From Pseudomonas caricapapayae (GTDB lineage: Bacteria; Pseudomonadota; Gammaproteobacteria; Pseudomonadales; Pseudomonadaceae): a stretch of 64,000 nucleotides of DNA. Below, in pieces: positions 9,601-17,952 of this stretch. The notes beneath the pieces were generated by a model. It saw only the letters and a list, made by a program, of their open reading frames with translations. It ran no database searches and was not told where the DNA came from. Location: the NCBI RefSeq assembly GCF_001400735.1, contig NZ_LJPW01000064.1, positions 115,127 to 179,126 on the forward strand, given 5' to 3'. Positions within the stretch are counted from its first letter, which is position 1. The number at the start of each line of letters is the position of its first letter. The position numbers and the translations under genes are program-made.

Positions 9601-10144
9601 CGAACTGATGAAATATTCGCGCTCGATCATCATCAAGGGAGCGCGCTCACCTGAACGCCTGCTCGATGAAGTCACACTTTTCCTGCACAAGGTCGAGTCG
9701 CAGCTGTCCAACGAACGGCAGAAGATGCTCAAGACTGCGCGCAGTCGTGACAAAGTCTTCGAGGCGCGCAAGATCCTCGTGGTTGATGATGATGTCCGTA
9801 ACATCTTTGCCCTGACCAGTGCGCTGGAGCACAAGGGCGCGGTGGTTGAAATTGCCCGCAACGGTCTTGAGGCGATTGCCAAGCTCAATGAGGTCGAAGA
9901 CATCGATCTGGTCCTGATGGATGTGATGATGCCGGAAATGGACGGTTATGAAGCGACCATCGAAATCCGTAAAGACCCGCGCTGGCGCAAACTGCCTATC
10001 ATCGCCGTCACGGCCAAGGCCATGAAGGATGACCAGGAGCGTTGTCTGCAGGCAGGTTCCAACGACTATCTGGCCAAGCCCATTGACCTTGATCGACTGT
10101 TTTCACTTATTCGTGTCTGGCTGCCGAAGATGGAGCGTATTTGA
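6629..10144 (+). CDS. CHASE3-GAF hybrid histidine kinase with three receivers
   Basis: A 1171-residue membrane sensor. In order: membrane segment about 21-42, periplasmic CHASE3 domain about 45-180 (METGMRGFLLTGDQHFLDPY), second membrane segment about 184-206, GAF domain about 240-380, a Glu/Gln-rich coiled coil about 390-492, HisKA with phospho-acceptor His503 (NMSHELRTPLNS), HATPase (LKNLLSNAIKFT, RDSGIGIAEE, GGTGLGLSISRDL), then receivers starting near 779, 902 and 1047. All three receivers keep the acceptor Asp (LLDMRLP, IIDLKLP, LMDVMMP). It is followed by cheR, cheB and a receiver-kinase gene on the same strand, so it probably heads an operon. The ligand is unknown. Confidence 0.93.
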   Translation: MNRTSVVDEQRFRKLLGRNVGLPLGVGVLSAVFFILLISYLLTAIQWVEHTDRVINNTNRSMKLSIDMETGMRGFLLTGDQHFLDPYEVAKPLLLAELEGIKALVDDNPTQLDRFRRLATLQQEWNEFAQQMINLRRDNGDFQTPVMAGRGKRITDQIRTEYDQAVEMEQQLRLTRNAEVTRSTILSVTLYLIFVVIVSAILAYIGRRDLLSLSTTYSENLRLQEVNSERLQKVAWLRNGQSELAEQVLGQLTLNMLGRNILQFLTQYLGASVAAVYIRQDHGGLTRAASFGFSREQEQQEQTIHSDEGIVGQAAQQDRIITLDDLPENYFKVASGLGDGSPRSVVVVPTSNDDQVNGVIELGFLRPLTERDVEFLELVADNIGTSIEAARYRQRLQEVLAETQQLNEELQVQQEELRTANEELEEQSRILKESQAHLETQQAELEQTNEQLADQSQALADQRDALDRNNEELSIAQAELQARADELQRASKYKSEFLANMSHELRTPLNSSLILAKLLAENPGENLTAEQVKFAESIYSAGNDLLNLINDILDISKVEAGKLEMRPENCSVSRLVEGLRSLFQPLAAEKKLAFTVDIQAGAPTMLFTDRQRLEQILKNLLSNAIKFTEAGAVSMVVSRQPGAGIVFIVRDSGIGIAEEHQQGIFEAFRQADGTTNRRYGGTGLGLSISRDLAALLGGSISVTSAPGQGSIFSLVLPESYVESGSQVPDSDPSVVLAPSLPPAPHMPVLAAPVIEQPTPMEIPVAVFADDRDKAPFTRRCILVIEDEVRFAQILFDLAHELGYDCLVAHAADDGFNLASRFTPDAILLDMRLPDHSGLTVLQRLKELAPTRHIPVHVISVEDRQEAALHMGAIGYAVKPTTREELKDVFAKLEAKLTQKVKRILLVEDDALQRDSIARLIGDDDIEITAVGFAQEALDLLRDHVYDCMIIDLKLPDMLGNELLKRMSTEDICAFPPVIVYTGRNMTRDEEAELMKYSRSIIIKGARSPERLLDEVTLFLHKVESQLSNERQKMLKTARSRDKVFEARKILVVDDDVRNIFALTSALEHKGAVVEIARNGLEAIAKLNEVEDIDLVLMDVMMPEMDGYEATIEIRKDPRWRKLPIIAVTAKAMKDDQERCLQAGSNDYLAKPIDLDRLFSLIRVWLPKMERI

Positions 10145-10193
10145 ATGACGACTCAATGGCGGCGTGCCCTGGAACGCAAAACCGGATGGCATC

Positions 10194-11015
10194 ATGCACC
10201 TTGATCCAGGCATCGAGATCGAGCTGCGCCTGTTGATCGAGGCGATTTACCTCAAGTACAGCTACGATTTTCGCGACTATTCCGGTGCATCGATCAAGCG
10301 GCGTGTGATCCATGCGCTGCGTCAGTTCGATTGTGCGACCATCTCGGCGCTGCAGGAGCGTGTGCTTCACGATCCAGCTGCGTTCATGCAGCTGTTGCAG
10401 ATTCTCACGATCCCGGTGAGCGAGATGTTTCGTGATCCCTCGCACTTTTTGGCGATCCGCAACGAAGTCGTGCCGATGCTGCGCACCTACCCCTCGATAA
10501 AGGTGTGGATTGCCGGATGCAGCACGGGTGAGGAGGTCTATTCCACGGCTATTCTGCTGCGCGAAGAGGGGTTGCTGGAGCGGACCATCATTTATGCCAC
10601 CGACATCAATCCCAGCTCGCTGGAAAAAGCCAAGCAAGGCATCTTCTCAATGGACAATCTGCGCACCTATACCGAGAACTACCGTAACTCGGGCGGGCAA
10701 CGCAATTTTGCCGATTACTACACGTCCGCCTACGATTACGCGATTTTCGACAAGACGCTGTGCGAAAAAGTCACGTTTGCCGATCACAGTCTGGCCACGG
10801 ATAGTGTATTCTCCGAAACGCAGTTTATTTCCTGTCGTAACGTGCTGATTTACTTCAATAAAAAGCTTCAGGATCGCGCTTTTGGATTGTTCCACGACTC
10901 GCTGTGTCATCGTGGCTTTCTGGCGCTGGGCAGTAAGGAGACCCTGGACTTTTCTGCGTACGGCGGTGCTTTCGAAGCGCTGGTCAAACCTGAGCGGATC
11001 TACCGGAAATTATGA
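10194..11015 (+). CDS. CheR-type protein-glutamate methyltransferase
   Basis: A 273-residue SAM-dependent methyltransferase with the CheR layout: an N-terminal helical domain (IKRRVIHALRQFDCATISALQ), then PVSEMFRDPSHFLAIRNEV and the SAM-binding loop WIAGCSTGEEVYS (residues 105-117). FISCRNVLIYFNKKLQDRAF is the usual late block. The ATG at 10194 (MHLDPGIEIELRLL) is chosen; a GTG at 10164 in the same frame would add ten residues. Known CheR enzymes methylate glutamates on chemoreceptors. No chemoreceptor, CheW or CheA is encoded in this window, so the substrate here may be the neighbouring hybrid kinase. The stop overlaps the cheB start (ATGA). Confidence 0.92.
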   Translation: MHLDPGIEIELRLLIEAIYLKYSYDFRDYSGASIKRRVIHALRQFDCATISALQERVLHDPAAFMQLLQILTIPVSEMFRDPSHFLAIRNEVVPMLRTYPSIKVWIAGCSTGEEVYSTAILLREEGLLERTIIYATDINPSSLEKAKQGIFSMDNLRTYTENYRNSGGQRNFADYYTSAYDYAIFDKTLCEKVTFADHSLATDSVFSETQFISCRNVLIYFNKKLQDRAFGLFHDSLCHRGFLALGSKETLDFSAYGGAFEALVKPERIYRKL

Positions 11016-11626
11016 AAACCACGTTCGATGCCGACGTGTCCGGCACCCCGTTGCCTGAGGTCGATGCTATTGTCGTGGGCGCATCGGCAGGCGGGGTAGA
11101 GGCCCTGCTTAGAATATTCGGCAACCTGCGCCCGGGTTTCCGCTTGCCGATCCTGATGGTTTTGCATTTGCCGGATGACCGGCGTAGCCAACTGGCCCAC
11201 GTGTTTCAGAACCGTCTTGCGATTCCGGTCAAGGAAGCCGACGACAAGGAAGACATTGTGCCCGGTACTTTGTATGTCGCGCCGGCGGGTTATCACGTTT
11301 CGGTGGAGTCTGATTTTTCCCTGTCATTGAGCCAGGAGGACAGGGTGTTTTACTCAAGGCCCAGTATCGACATTCTGTTCGGTTCGGCCGCCGATGCCTA
11401 TGGCCCGCGACTGGCTGGCGTATTGTTGACCGGAGCCAATAGTGATGGTGCCCGGGGTTTGCTGCAGATCAAGAAGTATGGTGGTTTCACGGTGATACAG
11501 GACCCCTCGCAGGCCCAGGCGTCGACCATGCCCGAGGCTGGCCTGGCGCTGCACTCGCCGGATTACCTTCTTTCCCTGAACGATATTGGCCGCTTGCTGG
11601 TCGAGCTGGAACGAACCGCATGTTAA
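11012..11626 (+). CDS. Stand-alone CheB-type methylesterase domain
   Basis: A 204-residue methylesterase without the N-terminal receiver of classical CheB. The catalytic triad can be placed at Ser25 (VGASAGG), His52 (MVLHLPDD) and Asp145 (LTGANSDGA). It should remove methyl esters added by the CheR encoded just upstream, with which it overlaps by 4 bp. It overlaps the next gene by 7 bp, so translation of the group is coupled. Lacking its own receiver, it would have to be controlled by another receiver protein, such as those of the neighbouring kinases, or be constitutive. That control is inferred. Confidence 0.92.
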   Translation: MKTTFDADVSGTPLPEVDAIVVGASAGGVEALLRIFGNLRPGFRLPILMVLHLPDDRRSQLAHVFQNRLAIPVKEADDKEDIVPGTLYVAPAGYHVSVESDFSLSLSQEDRVFYSRPSIDILFGSAADAYGPRLAGVLLTGANSDGARGLLQIKKYGGFTVIQDPSQAQASTMPEAGLALHSPDYLLSLNDIGRLLVELERTAC

Positions 11627-12801
11627 GTGAAATTCAGGCAAAACTGCTCATCGTCGATGATTTGCCGGAAAACCTGCTGGCCCTTGAAGCGCTGATCAAG
11701 CGCGGCGATCGAATCGTCTACAAGGCGCTCTCGGCGGACGAAGCGCTGTCACTGCTGTTGCAGCACGAATTCGCGCTGGCCATTCTCGATGTTCAGATGC
11801 CCGGACTGAACGGGTTCGAGCTGGCCGAGATGATGCGCAGCACCGAGAAAACCAAGAGCATTCCGATTGTTTTCGTCAGCGCTGCCGGCCGCGAGCTCAA
11901 TTATGCCTTCAAGGGCTATGAAAGCGGCGCCGTGGACTTCCTGCACAAGCCACTGGATATCCATGCGGTCAAAAGCAAGGTCAATGTGTTCGTCGATCTG
12001 TATCGACAGCGCAAGGCCATGAAAATACAGGTTGAGGAGCTGGAGCGCAGCCGCCAGGAACAGGAAGCCTTGCTCAAGCGTCTGCAGTCGACGCAGGGGG
12101 AGCTGGAACACGCGATCCGCATGCGTGACGACTTCATGTCCATCGTTTCCCACGAGGTGCGTACGCCGCTCAACGGCCTGATTCTGGAAACCCAGTTACG
12201 CAAGCTTCACCTGGCCAAGGACAACGCATCGGCGTTTACCATGGAAAAGTTACGCGCGATGGTCGACCGTGACGAGCGACAGATACAGAGTCTTATCCGC
12301 CTGATCGAAGACATGCTGGATGTATCGAGAATCCGTACCGGCAAGCTGTCGATCAGGCCGAGTCCGTTTGACTTGAGCGAGCTCGTCAGCCAGTTGCTGG
12401 AAAGTTTTGCCGCACAGATCGCCGCCGCCGATTCCACGATTACGCTGTTTGCCGATGCACCTGTCATCGGTGTCTGGGACGAGTTCCGTATCGAGCAGGT
12501 GGTTGCCAATCTGTTGACCAATGCTCTTCGCTACGGTGCGCGCAAGCCGATTGAAGTGCATGTGTACAGCAAGGACGGCGAGGCCTTCATTGAAGTCCGG
12601 GATCAGGGTATAGGTATCACGATCGAGAACCAGAAGCGCATCTTTCAGCAATTCGAGCGGGTATCGAGCAGCCATGCCGTTGCCGGGCTTGGCCTGGGGC
12701 TGTTCATTTCCGACCAGATCGTCATGGCTCATGGCGGCCGTATCGAGGTGGAAAGCGAAGAGGGCAAGGGTTCTGTGTTCCGTATTTGTCTGCCTTTATA
12801 A
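11620..12801 (+). CDS. Receiver-histidine kinase (REC-HisKA-HATPase)
   Basis: A 393-residue soluble protein with an N-terminal receiver (LLIVDDLPENLL; phospho-acceptor Asp57 in AILDVQMPGLNG; Lys in FLHKPLD), a coiled-coil linker about 125-165, HisKA with His178 (SIVSHEVRTPLNG) and a HATPase domain (VVANLLTNALRYG, VRDQGIGI, GLGLGLFISDQIV). It has no membrane segment or sensor domain, so its input is most likely phosphorylation of its own receiver by another kinase. That would make it a second-tier kinase of the CHASE3-GAF system. It is translationally coupled to cheB by a 7-bp overlap. Confidence 0.92.
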   Translation: MLSEIQAKLLIVDDLPENLLALEALIKRGDRIVYKALSADEALSLLLQHEFALAILDVQMPGLNGFELAEMMRSTEKTKSIPIVFVSAAGRELNYAFKGYESGAVDFLHKPLDIHAVKSKVNVFVDLYRQRKAMKIQVEELERSRQEQEALLKRLQSTQGELEHAIRMRDDFMSIVSHEVRTPLNGLILETQLRKLHLAKDNASAFTMEKLRAMVDRDERQIQSLIRLIEDMLDVSRIRTGKLSIRPSPFDLSELVSQLLESFAAQIAAADSTITLFADAPVIGVWDEFRIEQVVANLLTNALRYGARKPIEVHVYSKDGEAFIEVRDQGIGITIENQKRIFQQFERVSSSHAVAGLGLGLFISDQIVMAHGGRIEVESEEGKGSVFRICLPL

Positions 12802-12923
12802 ATGACAGCCGGGGGCGATACATAGGGTAGCCACTGGCAATCAAGTTTAATCACACATTGGCGCAACCTCCCACGTATGCCGTGGTCGTAATGGCAGCTA
12901 TTTATAAGATCAAAGGCAGTTCA

Positions 12924-13301
12924 ATGAGCGCTGATGCAGAAAACGTCGTACTAATCGTCGAAGACGAACCCCTGATCCTGATGCTTCTGGCAGATTATCT
13001 GTCGGGTGAGGGTTATCGTGTCCTGAAAGCCGAGAACGGCGAGCAGGCCTTCGAGATTCTGGCGACAAAACCTCACCTGGATCTGATGATCACGGATTAT
13101 CGGCTGCCAGGGGGCATTTCGGGAGTACAGATTGCCGAGCCTGCGGTGATGCTTCGACCTGAATTGAAAGTGATCTTCATCAGTGGATACCCCGCCGAAA
13201 TCCTTGATTCAGGCAGCCCTATTGCGCTCAAGGCACCTATTCTCGCCAAGCCGTTCACCATGGAAACGCTGCAATCGCGGATTCAGCAATTGCTGGCCTG
13301 A
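12924..13301 (+). CDS. Single-domain (CheY-like) response regulator
   Basis: A 125-residue single receiver: acidic pair in LIVEDEP, phospho-acceptor Asp58 (LMITDYRLPGG), SGYPAE and Lys in ILAKPFT. There is no output domain. The ATG at 12924 (MSADAENVVL) has AAAGGCAG upstream and begins the receiver fold directly; the open frame extends further back without family character. It lies 122 bp after the receiver-kinase gene and is convergent with the PAS hybrid kinase. It closely parallels the response regulator at 5925-6296, so the island has one such protein at its left edge and one in the middle. Confidence 0.9.
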   Translation: MSADAENVVLIVEDEPLILMLLADYLSGEGYRVLKAENGEQAFEILATKPHLDLMITDYRLPGGISGVQIAEPAVMLRPELKVIFISGYPAEILDSGSPIALKAPILAKPFTMETLQSRIQQLLA

Positions 13302-13354
13302 GAATGTAAGTCGCCAGCCGGACGAGCAGGTCGCTTCGCAGGACCACGCTGCCC

Positions 13355-13378
13355 GAAGCCTGAGCATTCTCAGGCTTC
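13355..13378. terminator. Hairpin at a convergent junction, overlapping a kinase stop codon
   Basis: Arms GAAGCCTGAG and CTCAGGCTTC pair perfectly over 10 bp around CATT. The stop codon of the minus-strand hybrid kinase (complement of 13370-13372) lies in one arm. Only a weak T-rich tail (TATCATTT) follows on the plus strand and none on the minus strand, so it is a probable but not classical terminator. Confidence 0.6.
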
Positions 13379-15400
13379 TATCATTTCCCGCACTTTCGAA
13401 GTCAGGTGGTCGAATGCAAAGGGTTTGGTGATCAGTTGCATGCCGGTGTCGAGGAAGCCTCCGCGGACAGCGGCGTGTTCCGCATAACCGGTGATAAACA
13501 GCACTTTGAGCCCCGGTCGCAGTTGCCTTGCGATTTCTGCAAGCTGTCGGCCATTCATGCCCGGCAGCCCTACATCGCTGATCAGCAGATCGATGCGCTG
13601 ACCCGACTCCAGGATAGGCACGGCATCCAGCGCTTCGCCCGCCTCGATGAAGGTATAACCCAATTCGCTCAATACCTCACTGACCAGCGCCCGGACAGCC
13701 GGATCGTCTTCGACGATCAGCACCGTTTCGCCATTTTCGGCGTAAACGGCATTGCTCTGGAAGCTTTGCTCGACTTCGTCTGCAAGCCCCTTGAACCGCG
13801 GCAGGAACAGTTGCACAGTGGTGCCCAGGCCCACTTCACTCTTGATCGACACATGGCCGTGAGATTGTTTGCTGAACCCGTAAATCATTGAAAGACCCAG
13901 GCCGGTGCCCTGGCCGATAGGTTTAGTGGTGAAAAACGGATCGAAGGCCCGGCTGATGACGTTATCAGGCATACCGCAGCCGTTGTCGCTGACGCTCAGC
14001 ACCACGTAGTCGCCGGGCAGCAGGTTTTCGTGGGCATTGGTGAACGACCTGTCCAGTTGCTGATTGAAGGTCTCAACTACCAGTGTGCCGCCGTCTGGCA
14101 TGGCGTCGCGGGCGTTCAGCACCAGATTGAGCAGGGCACTTTCCAGCTGATTGGGGTCTGCTTCCGCCGTCCATAGATCGTTTGCCAGGCGCAACTGCAA
14201 ATGAATGCTTTCGTTGACGCTGCGCTGCAGCAGTTCGTCCATGGCGTTGACCAGATGGTTCATCTCCACCGCTTTGGAGTCCAGCGACTGACGCCTTGAG
14301 AATGCCAGCAAGCGGTGGGTAAGTGCCGCAGCACGATTCGCCGAGGTCACGCCAAGATCGATAAGGGTGTTCAGGTCTTCTGTATGGCCGCGTGCCAGAC
14401 GCCTTCTTATCAACTCCAGGCTGCCGATGATGCCTGTCAGCATGTTGTTGAAGTCATGGGCGATTCCGCCTGTCAACTGACCGACCGCTTCCATTTTTTG
14501 CGATTGGCGAAGAATGTCTTCCTTGTGTCGCAACTGGGAGGTGCGCTCTTCGACCTGCTGCTCCAGTGTTTCGTTGAGTCGGCGTAACTGCGACTCGGCT
14601 TGCTTGCGCTCGGTGATGTCGGAGGTGACGCCGGCCAGAGAACTGATCAAACCGTTCTTGGCGCGAATGGCGCGAGCGCGCACATCCACCCAACTGAGCG
14701 AGCCATCCGGCCAGACGTTGCGGTACTCGATGATCAGGTCGACACCGGTATCCAGACTGCGCTGGAGCGCCGACTGCATTCTGGGTTGATCTTCGAAATA
14801 GACAGCCGCGAGCCAGTCGTCGTAACTGAACGTGTCCTGCTCGTCGCGGCCGTAGTGGCTTTTGGTGATCGCCGAGCAGGTCAGCGTGAGATATTCCGCT
14901 TCCAGCAACCACGAACCCAGCCTGCCGGCCTTCAGCGCGTTTTGCAGTCTGCCTTCACTTTCATGCAGGTCTTCCATGCGAGCCCGGGCTTCATATTGAC
15001 GTCTGCGACCGCGCACTGCCGTAACCACCAGGCTGACCAGCGTTACAGGGTGGAAAGGACGTTCGAGAAAGGTCACATTGCCCAGCAGGTTGCCCATGTG
15101 TGCAGACGGATTGTGATCCGGGCCACCGTGATGGGTGAGCAGGACGATCGGCAAATCCGACCACGCCGGCTGGCGACCCAGAAGCTCCAGCAAGGGCGTG
15201 ATGTCCCCGTTGCGCAGAGCCTCATCGGCAATGATCGCCAGGCCTGCGCCCGTGTCCAGTTCTCTTACCAGTTCGAACAGATCACGGGCTACCGTCGCGG
15301 GATAACCGGCTTCATTGAGAATGCGTGTGGCAATCTGGCTGTCTCGCCCTCTGGGTGCCAGAATGACTGCACGCTCTGACAACAGACCTGGAATACTCAC
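13370..15400 (-). CDS. Pseudo-receiver/PAS hybrid histidine kinase coupled to the KaiC-like gene
   Basis: A 676-residue soluble kinase. Residues 9-130 look like a receiver, but the usual acidic pair is replaced by PRGRD, so it may be a pseudo-receiver. Then come a PAS domain about 150-265 ([35 protein letters not shown]), a coiled coil, HisKA with His315 ([13 protein letters not shown]), HATPase ([28 protein letters not shown]) and a C-terminal receiver about 555-676 with Asp in [13 protein letters not shown]. The GTG start overlaps the stop of the KaiC-like gene by 4 bp, so the two are translationally coupled and probably work together. The signal is unknown. Confidence 0.9.
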   Translation of the reverse strand: MSIPGLLSERAVILAPRGRDSQIATRILNEAGYPATVARDLFELVRELDTGAGLAIIADEALRNGDITPLLELLGRQPAWSDLPIVLLTHHGGPDHNPSAHMGNLLGNVTFLERPFHPVTLVSLVVTAVRGRRRQYEARARMEDLHESEGRLQNALKAGRLGSWLLEAEYLTLTCSAITKSHYGRDEQDTFSYDDWLAAVYFEDQPRMQSALQRSLDTGVDLIIEYRNVWPDGSLSWVDVRARAIRAKNGLISSLAGVTSDITERKQAESQLRRLNETLEQQVEERTSQLRHKEDILRQSQKMEAVGQLTGGIAHDFNNMLTGIIGSLELIRRRLARGHTEDLNTLIDLGVTSANRAAALTHRLLAFSRRQSLDSKAVEMNHLVNAMDELLQRSVNESIHLQLRLANDLWTAEADPNQLESALLNLVLNARDAMPDGGTLVVETFNQQLDRSFTNAHENLLPGDYVVLSVSDNGCGMPDNVISRAFDPFFTTKPIGQGTGLGLSMIYGFSKQSHGHVSIKSEVGLGTTVQLFLPRFKGLADEVEQSFQSNAVYAENGETVLIVEDDPAVRALVSEVLSELGYTFIEAGEALDAVPILESGQRIDLLISDVGLPGMNGRQLAEIARQLRPGLKVLFITGYAEHAAVRGGFLDTGMQLITKPFAFDHLTSKVREMIEA

Positions 15401-16899
15401 AGGTCGTCATCCTCCAGCAGCGGTTTCTTGTCGCCAAGGTAGGAAGGCACGCCGCGCAGTACACCCTGAAAGGCCTCGAGCGGCTCACCTATCTTCAGTC
15501 CGTTGGAGCTGATGCGGTATTCACGAATAGTCGACTCATGCGTGCCCGTACGCTTTTTGATGATGGATATCGCACGTCGTACCTGGCCCAACGCTTCGAA
15601 GTAACGCAGCAGAATCACGCTGTCGGCCAGATAGGTTATGTCGACCGGAGAGCGCATGTCACCGACCAGTCCGTGCTGCGCGACGGTCATGAAGGTCGAT
15701 GCGCCCTGGCGATTGAGATAGAGCAGCAGCTCATGCATGTGCAGAACCAAAGCGCTTTCTTCCGGCATGGCAGCCTGATAACCATTGATGCTGTCGATGA
15801 TCACTGTCTTTATCTGCTTGCGGTCCACGGCGCGCCTTACGCGATGCGCAAACTCGCCAGGAGAAAGCTCCGCCGCATCAATCTGCTCCACTACAAGATT
15901 GCCGGTTTCCTGAAGCGCGCGCAGGTCGATCCCGAGCTTGAGCATGCGTTCGAAAAGCAAACCCATTTCTTCATCGAATATGAACAGGCCCACGCGTTCG
16001 CCACGGGCCACCGCCTGCACGGCGAACACCAGTGAGATGAGGGATTTACCGGTACCGGCAGGGCCCAGAATCAGGGTGCTGGAGCCGCCCTCTATGCCAC
16101 CGCCCAGCAGGTTATCCAGCTCCTTGATGCCACTGCTGACCTGGGTGCGGGCGTAATTGGAGCGATGCTCGGCGGCAACCAGGCGCGGGAACACATGAAT
16201 GCCGTTCTCGACGATGGTGAAGTCGTGGAAACCGCCGCGGTACTTCTGGCCGCGGTACTTGACGATCTTCAGACGCCTGCGCTCTGCACCGTAGGTAGGC
16301 GTCAACGCTTCGAGCCGGATAACGCCATGAGCGACGCTGTGTACGGTTTTGTCCAGCGCTTCGGTCGTCAGGTCATCCAGCAGGAGTACCGTCGCGTTAT
16401 ACCGAGTGAAGTAATGCTTGATGGCCAGAATCTGACGCCTGTAGCGCAATGAACTTTGCGCAAGAAGGCGGATTTCCGAAAGGCTGTCGATCACCACGCG
16501 AGAAGGTTTGACCCGTTCAACCACCTCGAATATCTGTCGCGTTGCTTCCCCCAGCTCCAGGTCCGAGGAATACAGCAGGCTTTGATGATGATCCGCATCA
16601 AGGAGGCTTTCAGGTGGCGTCAACTCGAAGATATTGATTTTATCGTCAAGTTCCCAGCCGTGTGAGGCAGCCCCTGAGCGCAGCTCGCTCTCGGTCTCTG
16701 ACAAGGTGATATACAGCGAGATTTCGCCCGCTGCCGCACCTGCCTGCAGGAAATGCAGTGCCACGGTTGTCTTGCCGGTTCCGGGTTCTCCTTCTAGAAG
16801 AAAAACATGACTGCGTGAAAGACCACCCGAAAGGATGTCATCCAGACCTTCAATCCCGGTTGCCGCTTTTGACGTATTCAAGTATCGCCCTCTAGTCAC
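15397..16899 (-). CDS. KaiC-like double-ATPase (RecA/KaiC superfamily)
   Basis: A 500-residue protein made of two tandem KaiC domains. Domain 1 has Walker A GEPGTGKT (37-44) and a Walker B region RVVIDSLSE; domain 2 has GPAGTGKS (279-286), the paired glutamates Glu310-Glu311 (FDEE) and TVIIDSING. The end of domain 2 aligns with cyanobacterial KaiC around its phosphosites, but Thr426, Ser431 and Thr432 correspond by eye to Ser417, Thr422 and Tyr423. Translation starts at a GTG. No kaiA or kaiB is in the window. It is coupled to a hybrid kinase gene, which suggests an ATP-driven partner of a two-component system rather than a clock; this is inference. Confidence 0.88.
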   Translation of the reverse strand: MTRGRYLNTSKAATGIEGLDDILSGGLSRSHVFLLEGEPGTGKTTVALHFLQAGAAAGEISLYITLSETESELRSGAASHGWELDDKINIFELTPPESLLDADHHQSLLYSSDLELGEATRQIFEVVERVKPSRVVIDSLSEIRLLAQSSLRYRRQILAIKHYFTRYNATVLLLDDLTTEALDKTVHSVAHGVIRLEALTPTYGAERRRLKIVKYRGQKYRGGFHDFTIVENGIHVFPRLVAAEHRSNYARTQVSSGIKELDNLLGGGIEGGSSTLILGPAGTGKSLISLVFAVQAVARGERVGLFIFDEEMGLLFERMLKLGIDLRALQETGNLVVEQIDAAELSPGEFAHRVRRAVDRKQIKTVIIDSINGYQAAMPEESALVLHMHELLLYLNRQGASTFMTVAQHGLVGDMRSPVDITYLADSVILLRYFEALGQVRRAISIIKKRTGTHESTIREYRISSNGLKIGEPLEAFQGVLRGVPSYLGDKKPLLEDDDL

Positions 16900-17100
16900 C
16901 CATATAGGTTTTGCTGTCGCTCATTACTGGACCTCCCGGCATTCTGACCGTTCACAGTATTTAACGGTAGCCGGTACGCCCAGAATAGACAGTTAGTGGG
17001 TGGGCGGTCCGGCAAATGTCACTTCAGTCCGGTTACGATGTCTGCGCTGCTGTTGTTATAGTCCAGCGCCTGAACACGCAATCTGCCTGAGGATCAAGTC

Positions 17101-17913
17101 GTGACCGATTATCAAAGTTTCCGGGTCGAGCTGGTTGACAGCATTGCTCGCGTGCAGATCAACCGGCCTGAAAAGCTCAATGCAATGAACGAAGCGTTCT
17201 GGACTGAAATAATTGCGATATTCGACTGGATCGAACGCAATGATGAAGTTCGGGTGGTCGTTCTCAGCGGAGCGGGCAAGCATTTTTCTTCAGGTATAGA
17301 TCTGGCATTACTGGCCTCGGTCGCCGGCCAGTTGGGCAAGGACGCAGGTCGCAATGCCCGGCTGTTGAGGCGCAAGATTCGGGATATGCAGGCTTCTTTT
17401 ACGGCAGTGGCCAATTGCCGAAAACCAGTGTTGGCGGCGATTCAGGGCTATTGTCTGGGGGGCGCAATTGATCTGATTTCGGCTTGCGATATGCGTTATG
17501 CGGCCGCCGACGCTCAGTTTGCCATTCGTGAGATCGACATGGGCATGGCGGCGGATGTGGGAACGCTGCAACGTCTGCCCAGGATCATTGGGGACGGCAT
17601 GCTGCGTGAACTGGCTTATACCGGCCGTACTGTGGGTGCTGAGGAGGCGCAGAGGATCGGGCTGGTCAATCGCACCTTCGATGACCTGGAAGGTCTGTTG
17701 CAGGGCGTCTTCGCAGTGGCTCGGGAAATAGCCGATAAATCCCCTGTTGCCATTGAGGGCACCAAGCAGATGATCAGCTACATGCGCGATCACCGAGTGG
17801 AAGATGGCCTCGAACACGTTGCCATCTGGAACGCAGCCATGCTGCAATCACCTGACCTGAAACTGGCAATGGTTGCGCAGATGAGCAAGCAGAAGCCGGT
17901 CTTCGATAACTGA
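17101..17913 (+). CDS. Crotonase, probable Delta(3,5)-Delta(2,4)-dienoyl-CoA isomerase
   Basis: A 270-residue enoyl-CoA hydratase/isomerase family protein. The oxyanion-hole glycines lie in FSSGIDL and GYCLGGAIDL. Three acidic residues, Asp124, Glu144 and Asp152 (GGAIDLISACD, REIDMG, AADVGTLQRLP), have the same spacing as the catalytic acids of mammalian ECH1. This points to dienoyl-CoA isomerase activity on odd-position unsaturated fatty acids. It starts at a GTG with GAGGATC upstream. The nearby nudC is 39 bp downstream and may be co-transcribed. Substrate range is not readable. Confidence 0.85.
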   Translation: MTDYQSFRVELVDSIARVQINRPEKLNAMNEAFWTEIIAIFDWIERNDEVRVVVLSGAGKHFSSGIDLALLASVAGQLGKDAGRNARLLRRKIRDMQASFTAVANCRKPVLAAIQGYCLGGAIDLISACDMRYAAADAQFAIREIDMGMAADVGTLQRLPRIIGDGMLRELAYTGRTVGAEEAQRIGLVNRTFDDLEGLLQGVFAVAREIADKSPVAIEGTKQMISYMRDHRVEDGLEHVAIWNAAMLQSPDLKLAMVAQMSKQKPVFDN

Positions 17914-17952
17914 TACATGACTGCGCTCAAGTCTGAGCAGAGGAGTTTTTCC

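Noticed and set aside
15397..16899. A complete circadian clock (KaiABC)
   Set aside because: Only a KaiC-like protein is present; no KaiA or KaiB frame was found in the window and the phosphosite block is changed.
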